Assembly: GCA_014804795.1 (NCBI GenBank)
Contig: JAAUZC010000028.1
Span: 1-38,418 of the forward strand
From: Lachnospiraceae bacterium
Lineage (GTDB): Bacteria > Bacillota > Clostridia > Lachnospirales > Lachnospiraceae
DNA length: 38,418 nt
Direction of reading: 5' to 3'
Shown: positions 35,043 to 38,418 of the stretch, piece after piece
How positions within the stretch are numbered: position 1 is the first letter of the stretch
Layout of the letters: each line of letters begins with the position of its first letter
The notes under the pieces: generated by a model
Told to the model about the DNA's origin: nothing
The model's database searches: none
What the model saw: only the letters and a program-made list of their open reading frames with translations
Made by a program: the position numbers and the translations under genes

Positions 35043-35418
35043 GCTCCTCCTCCGCTTTTTTCAGTATTTCATATAAACTGTTTATTTCCTCTCTGGAAAG
35101 CTTCTGTCTTTCCGTAAAAGTACTGACCAACAGAGAAAGGCTCCCGTGATATACCCTGTTCAGGAAATGATCCGTCTCCTGACATACGGCTTCCTGCCTG
35201 TCGATCAGCGGACAGTATGTTTTGATACCTTTTTCATCTTCCGCACATTCCAGATACCCTTTCTTTGTCATCCTTGAGAGCATTGTCAGCGTGGTACTCC
35301 TGCTGTATCCCGCAATCTCCTTCACATCCGCTACGATTTCACTTCCAATCTTCGGTGCCTTTTTCCAGAGGCTTTCCATAATATTCCACTCTGCCTGTGT
35401 CAATATGATCTGCTGCAT
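35035..35418 (-). CDS. BlaI/MecI/CopY family transcriptional repressor
   Basis: This 127-residue winged-helix repressor represses the operon that it begins. The DNA-binding half shows LTQAEWNIMESLWKKAPKIG and then GYSRSTTLTMLSRMTKKGYL. The C-terminal dimerisation helix is the site where BlaR1-type proteases cut (between helices, near the middle of the protein). The start at 35418 follows GTGGGGA. The frame extends to 35448 without a better site. Two TACAATGTA operators flank the promoter upstream. Confidence 0.95.
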   Translation of the reverse strand: MQQIILTQAEWNIMESLWKKAPKIGSEIVADVKEIAGYSRSTTLTMLSRMTKKGYLECAEDEKGIKTYCPLIDRQEAVCQETDHFLNRVYHGSLSLLVSTFTERQKLSREEINSLYEILKKAEEEHE

Positions 35419-35496
35419 GTTAATCCCCACTCCTTCCACGACCTGCAAACTTTTTCACACAACCCGCCGCACAGCCTTCAAATCTTTTATAACGCA

Positions 35497-35551
35497 AAAC
35501 AGTTTACAATGTAGATAGTATAGCATACTGTGTCTACATTGTAAACTGTTT
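35497..35551 (-). promoter_or_regulatory. BlaI-type operators around the blaI promoter
   Basis: Two 19-bp arms, AAACAGTTTACAATGTAGA (35497-35515) and its exact reverse complement (35533-35551), contain the 9-bp palindromes at 35505-35513 and 35535-35543. The promoter is TTTACA (35545-35540), 17 bp, then TATACT (35522-35517) with a TGC extension. One operator covers the -35 and the other the start site. Confidence 0.85.
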
Positions 35552-35575
35552 ATCATTTCCATACGGACGGCCTCT

Positions 35576-35884
35576 TCAACAATCCCACCCGCATTTCTTC
35601 ATATCCACATGATCATTATCCTTAAATTTCACACCCTCCTCCAGGAGCAGCCCTCTTTGCTCATAAAAGAACGGCGCTAATCGTCCCGCATGATTCACAA
35701 CACGGTGGCAGGGATATTTCCCGTAGTACTCCGCCATACTGAGGACTTTTCCCACAAGCCTTGCGTTCTTATCCCTGCCGATCAGCTTCGCAATCTGTCC
35801 GTAGGAAGCAACTTTTCCCGCCGGTATCTCTTCTACCACCGATAATATTTCATAAATCAAATCTTCCGTAAGGATTCCTGACAT
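35576..35884 (-). CDS. MGMT-family DNA alkyltransferase-like protein
   Basis: This 102-residue protein is the C-terminal, DNA-binding domain of O6-alkylguanine-DNA alkyltransferase without the N-terminal half. IPAGKVASYGQIAKLIG and the active-site PCHRV are present, with the acceptor C59 retained. Alkyltransferase-like (ATL) proteins have tryptophan there. It may therefore still accept an alkyl group or flag lesions for repair. The start at 35884 follows AAAGGGGGA; an upstream ATG at 35968 lacks this. It lies 80 bases after the DUF2812 gene in the same direction. Confidence 0.88.
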   Translation of the reverse strand: MSGILTEDLIYEILSVVEEIPAGKVASYGQIAKLIGRDKNARLVGKVLSMAEYYGKYPCHRVVNHAGRLAPFFYEQRGLLLEEGVKFKDNDHVDMKKCGWDC

Positions 35885-35964
35885 AGATATCCCCCTTTCG
35901 TTCCGTCCAAGGCCTAAAAACCGCAAAATTTCAGCCTTTCCCGCTCCGTTGTTATTCACAAAAA

Positions 35965-36522
35965 TCATCTGTTTGCTTTCTTTTTAAAGGCATAATATTT
36001 CAGTGCAAAACGGATAAGCAAAACGGCATACACTGCAAACAAAACAATCCACATCACCAAAATACCACCCCTGCTCGGCTTGCCGGATACAAAATCCGTA
36101 AATATCATGATTAAATTGGGCATAACAGTAATGAAAAATATGATAAGAAGCCATAGTATTCTCCCTTTGAACACACGCTGCAGCATATTCAGACGCGACT
36201 CGTCATCACAGAAAATCTCCTCATCTCCCTCCATTTGGGCTGCCGGCTTCCGAAAATAGTGGTAGTCCATAAAATCAAACAGATACTCCCAGCCGCAGTC
36301 CTGAAACATTTTAAGATACTCTTCCCTCTGGAATTTACCTTCCTGATAATAATCCAGCTGATAGACCATATCCTCAGGACTGCAGGCCTTAAAATGATAA
36401 AAACAGGGCAGACCGACATGGATGATCTCCCACCCCGTCTGATGCATCTGCCTTAAATATTCCTGCTCCGCTTCATGGTCTGCCACACTAAAAAAACGAA
36501 TTTCTGTCTTTGTATTTTTCAT
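35965..36522 (-). CDS. DUF2812 domain-containing membrane protein
   Basis: This 185-residue protein is a common partner of PadR regulators. The N-terminal DUF2812 part has the family pattern: EQEYLRQMHQTGWEIIHVGL, the phrase DMVYQLDYY, and GWEYLFDFMDYHYFRK. Two membrane helices follow at about 121-142 and 153-175, with a basic end. PadR-DUF2812 pairs occur in many Firmicutes; by analogy with other PadR-linked membrane proteins it may sense envelope stress, but its role is unproven. The ATG overlaps the padR stop (ATGA). Confidence 0.9.
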   Translation of the reverse strand: MKNTKTEIRFFSVADHEAEQEYLRQMHQTGWEIIHVGLPCFYHFKACSPEDMVYQLDYYQEGKFQREEYLKMFQDCGWEYLFDFMDYHYFRKPAAQMEGDEEIFCDDESRLNMLQRVFKGRILWLLIIFFITVMPNLIMIFTDFVSGKPSRGGILVMWIVLFAVYAVLLIRFALKYYAFKKKANR

Positions 36523-36836
36523 AATGTCATCTCCTTTGCGTTTTGATAAAGCCGCTCAATCCTTTTCAGCTCCAGATTCAAAATCTCAAGTCCGAGTTCC
36601 GTGATATGATAAATCTTACGTTTTTCCTCTTCACGGATAAACATGATCAGCCCGTCTTTCTCCATTTTGGAAAGACTGCCGTACATCGTTCCCGGGCTCA
36701 GAACGATCTCATGATTCGTCAGTTCTTTTACCGTTTGAACAATTCCATATCCATGATTCGGTTTGCGCAGACACAGAAGTATGTAAAATCCTGTCTCTGT
36801 CATAGGTACATAAACCTTTTTAATGTGGGCATCCAT
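36519..36836 (-). CDS. PadR family transcriptional regulator
   Basis: This 105-residue winged-helix regulator has the PadR pattern: TETGFYILLCLRKPNHGYGI, then LSPGTMYGSLSKMEKDGLI and a wing with KRKIYHITELG. A short C-terminal helix allows dimerisation. The start follows GGAGGTGG. It leads a two-gene operon with the DUF2812 protein, and its own promoter carries a palindrome in the spacer that is the likely binding site. Confidence 0.95.
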   Translation of the reverse strand: MDAHIKKVYVPMTETGFYILLCLRKPNHGYGIVQTVKELTNHEIVLSPGTMYGSLSKMEKDGLIMFIREEEKRKIYHITELGLEILNLELKRIERLYQNAKEMTL

Positions 36837-36865
36837 ACATCCACCTCCAATCTATTGCACCGCGT

Positions 36866-36914
36866 TATATCGCAGTACAATATATAATATATCGCACTGC
36901 GATGGTTTTGTCAA
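36866..36914 (-). promoter_or_regulatory. padR promoter with operator in the spacer
   Basis: TTGACA (36914-36909), 17 bp, TATATT (36891-36886). The spacer contains the palindrome ATCGCACTGCGAT (36891-36903). The 9-mer TATATCGCA occurs twice, at 36866 and 36888, 22 bp apart, which places two sites on one face of the helix. Confidence 0.65.
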
Positions 36915-37069
36915 GTTATATTACGATTTTTCAAAATATTACAGGAAGTTATAAAAAGCGCTCTGTTGTGCGTCTGCTAAACAATCCGTTGCTTTTCAGA
37001 TATGCCAATGCCTGATAAAATAAACGAAAACAAATACCTAAAAATAATAGATAAGGAGCTGAAAACAGT

Positions 37070-37810
37070 ATGAAAGAAAACATTGGAGAATTAATCTGCC
37101 AGTATAGGCAGAACAGGAAAATGACGCAGGAAGAATTTGCCTTCCGGCTGGGAGTAACACCGCAAGCGGTAAGCAAGTGGGAGCGTGGAAATGGGCTGCC
37201 GGATATATCGCTTGTAAAGGGCATCTGCCAAATACTGGATATCAGTGCCAACTCACTGCTTGGAATTGCTGCCAGCGAAGTGGTTGAAAATGATAATGCG
37301 GCTATGGAGCAGGAAATTAAAAACAATATGTTTGCTGAGCCGTTTTTGCTGGAGTTGGGGGAAGGACTGATTGATTATGTGAAAGCTGGTCTGGAAACGG
37401 GTTATATAAATCAACAGAGAAAAAGACTGGCTGAGAGCACAGGCATTCTGATGCCGGTTTTGCGTATAAAAGATAATTTAGAACTTGAAAAAAACACTTA
37501 CCGGATACTTTCCTACGATAAAGTGCTATATGAGGAAAAACTGAATGAAGGGGATGAAGATGCCTACAGGAAAATGATTGACAACGTTTCGGCTAAATGT
37601 CAGGAAAATTATGCCGACATTTTAAATAAGCAGATTGTGAAAATCATGATCGATAATATTAAAGAATTTTTTCCCGGTGCGGTAGTTGGACTAATACCGG
37701 AGAAAATCGGTTATCTTCAAGTGCAGCGCAAATTACAGGAAATGCTGCGGCAGGGGAAATCCATCCGGGATATGCTGCATATTCTGGAAGAATTAGAGGA
37801 GGCGCTGTAG
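37070..37810 (+). CDS. XRE helix-turn-helix protein fused to an FlhA C-terminal-like domain
   Basis: This 246-residue protein joins two recognisable parts. Residues 6-60 are an XRE/Cro helix-turn-helix (MTQEEFAFRLGVTPQAVSKW). Residues 88-244 follow the cytoplasmic domain of FlhA/FHIPEP, the flagellar type III export gate. They show ESTGILMPVLRIKDNLELEK with the R-I-x-D-N motif and NTYRI. They end in GLIPEKIGYLQVQRKLQEML and KSIRDMLHILEEL, which align with the FlhA motif of QxVLQNLLxExVxIRDxxTILExL type. The FlhA membrane half is absent. No flagellar gene is in the window. The start has AAGGAG at long spacing. It could be a DNA-binding protein that uses the FlhA-like fold for ligand or protein binding; this is inferred. 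Confidence 0.85.
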   Translation: MKENIGELICQYRQNRKMTQEEFAFRLGVTPQAVSKWERGNGLPDISLVKGICQILDISANSLLGIAASEVVENDNAAMEQEIKNNMFAEPFLLELGEGLIDYVKAGLETGYINQQRKRLAESTGILMPVLRIKDNLELEKNTYRILSYDKVLYEEKLNEGDEDAYRKMIDNVSAKCQENYADILNKQIVKIMIDNIKEFFPGAVVGLIPEKIGYLQVQRKLQEMLRQGKSIRDMLHILEELEEAL

Positions 37811-37822
37811 GGTGCCTCTTTT
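37799..37822 (+). terminator. Terminator overlapping the XRE gene stop
   Basis: GAGGCGC pairs with GGTGCCTC-type bases (one G-T) around a short loop and is followed by TTTT. The stem includes the stop codon. Confidence 0.5.
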
Positions 37823-37869
37823 ACCTTCATTGTTTACAAACATATGTAAACCCCCATCACGATTCTTCC

Positions 37870-38117
37870 CTATGAAGCAATATCACTGATCAGACGCGCG
37901 TAGATCACATAGGAAATCACCACATTGACAGCGTCCGCTAACTCAGGAACATAAAGGGTGTGGCAAAGCAGCGCGATTGGAGAAACCTCGTCCCAAACCG
38001 CACTGTGTCCGCCACTTTATAGATGAGCGTTATGAGCCGGCTTACAATGGTCGGAATCGCCATCTTCGCCAGTTCGCGGGGAACCGGTCTGGTCTCAAAA
38101 ATCTCTTTTGTCTCTTC
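37870..38117 (-). pseudogene. MATE transporter remnant (N-terminal fragment, frameshifted)
   Basis: On the minus strand from 38117 the frame reads EETKEIFETRPVPRELAKMA then IPTIVSRLITLIYKVADT. This is the start of a MATE protein, ending near 38006. It has no start codon. The frame then shifts, and only an unassigned open stretch (PIALLCHTLYVPELADAVNV and on) runs to a stop at 37870. It is a decayed gene. Nothing else in 37823-38115 looks coding. An 11-bp inverted repeat (TGTTTGTAAAC) flanks the segment at 37832 and 38137. Confidence 0.6.
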
Positions 38118-38418
38118 AGAGAAATGTTGTCAAGTGTGTTTGTAAACTTTTCTCATATCTGCCGTCTTCTTTTATCTGCATGATCCAGTTCATAAAAGTA
38201 TCAAAAGTCAGTTTTACATTCCCGCAGTTACAATGGTTGCAGGCATCTTCCTTATCCGTGAATAAACGGAAGGTAAGGGAACGGACATTTTTCAGGGCGT
38301 TAATCTCTTCTCCGACCATCGTATAGGGAATGAAATGGTCTTTGTTTGCCCCCACAATCAGAACATCTTGCGTGATTTTATCCGCAATGTTCATCATCTG
38401 AAACTGGTTCATTTTCTA
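38116..38418 (-). pseudogene. Alpha/beta hydrolase C-terminal fragment
   Basis: The 98 codons read DVLIVGANKDHFIPYTMVGE, then NVRSLTFRLFTDKEDACNHC. This is the C-terminal region of an alpha/beta hydrolase, with the catalytic Asp region (GANKDHFI) and a histidine region (NHCNCGN). An in-frame TAG lies at 38418-38416, two codons before the first ATG at 38412. No ribosome-binding site or fold start is present, so the gene seems broken by a stop or truncated. The N-terminal part would lie beyond the window. The last residues look non-native because the end runs into the MATE remnant. Confidence 0.6.

Noticed and set aside
35576-35884. Alkyltransferase-like (ATL) protein without an acceptor cysteine
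   Set aside because: The active-site motif is PCHRV; the cysteine is present.
1-38418. CRISPR arrays, tRNA or rRNA genes, transposases or phage genes
   Set aside because: I saw no regularly spaced repeats, cloverleaf-like sequences or integrase/transposase motifs on either strand.

Overview
The window looks like a chromosomal segment of a low-to-mid GC, Gram-positive anaerobe of the class Clostridia, most likely a Lachnospiraceae member. This is inferred from protein families and gene order, not from any database search. The supporting features are a SpoIID-type sporulation protein, ATP-dependent PEP carboxykinase, a lexA gene divergent from a LysM membrane protein, a Prp-processed L27 with its N-terminal extension, and the rplU-prp-rpmA-obgE-yhbY-nadD-yqeK-rsfS cluster. 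Most genes are on the minus strand. The plus-strand genes are pckA, citrate synthase, a GGDEF protein, lexA and an XRE-type regulator. I saw no tRNA, rRNA, CRISPR array or intact transposase.

Layout. 1-2250: 5' end of a YihY/BrkB-type membrane protein, a long SpoIID-like protein, and a structured intergenic region that I read as a possible 6S-like RNA. 2271-4652: a small secreted Thr/Pro-rich protein whose consensus promoter has a seven-G tract in its 17-bp spacer, and a chemoreceptor with a CZB-like zinc-binding sensor. 4690-10400: pckA, aminopeptidase P, a GNAT remnant interrupted by a long perfect inverted repeat, and citrate synthase. 10406-14918: a MATE transporter, a membrane diguanylate cyclase, and the SOS locus, where lexA and a YneA-like LysM protein diverge from about five LexA boxes.

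15070-19555 is the ribosome-biogenesis operon with its own promoter and a probable L21 leader. 19552-25011 is an accessory block: a second MATE gene behind a promoter that fires into a terminator hairpin, a GPH sugar symporter with an apparent one-base frameshift, a sorbitol-type dehydrogenase, and a ROK repressor. The ROK gene and the dehydrogenase-symporter operon share a candidate operator. 25118-35551 holds a NUDIX hydrolase, an RNase G without its usual zinc-link end, an uncharacterised membrane protein, and a membrane-anchored zinc-ribbon/leucine-rich-repeat protein. Upstream of these is a translationally coupled run blaI-blaR1-hypothetical-radical SAM (TIGR03960)-DUF2344 (TIGR03936), driven by a promoter bracketed by two BlaI-type operators. 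The accessory block separates rng and the radical SAM genes from rplU, which are often neighbours in Clostridia.

35576-38418 holds an MGMT-family protein, a PadR/DUF2812 pair with an operator inside the promoter spacer, and an XRE helix-turn-helix protein whose C-terminal half resembles the cytoplasmic domain of the flagellar export protein FlhA. The end of the window is decayed: a MATE remnant and the C-terminal part of an alpha/beta hydrolase with an in-frame stop. The most unusual items are the XRE-FlhA fusion, the G-tract promoter, the BlaI/BlaR-controlled radical SAM run and the MATE promoter/terminator arrangement.
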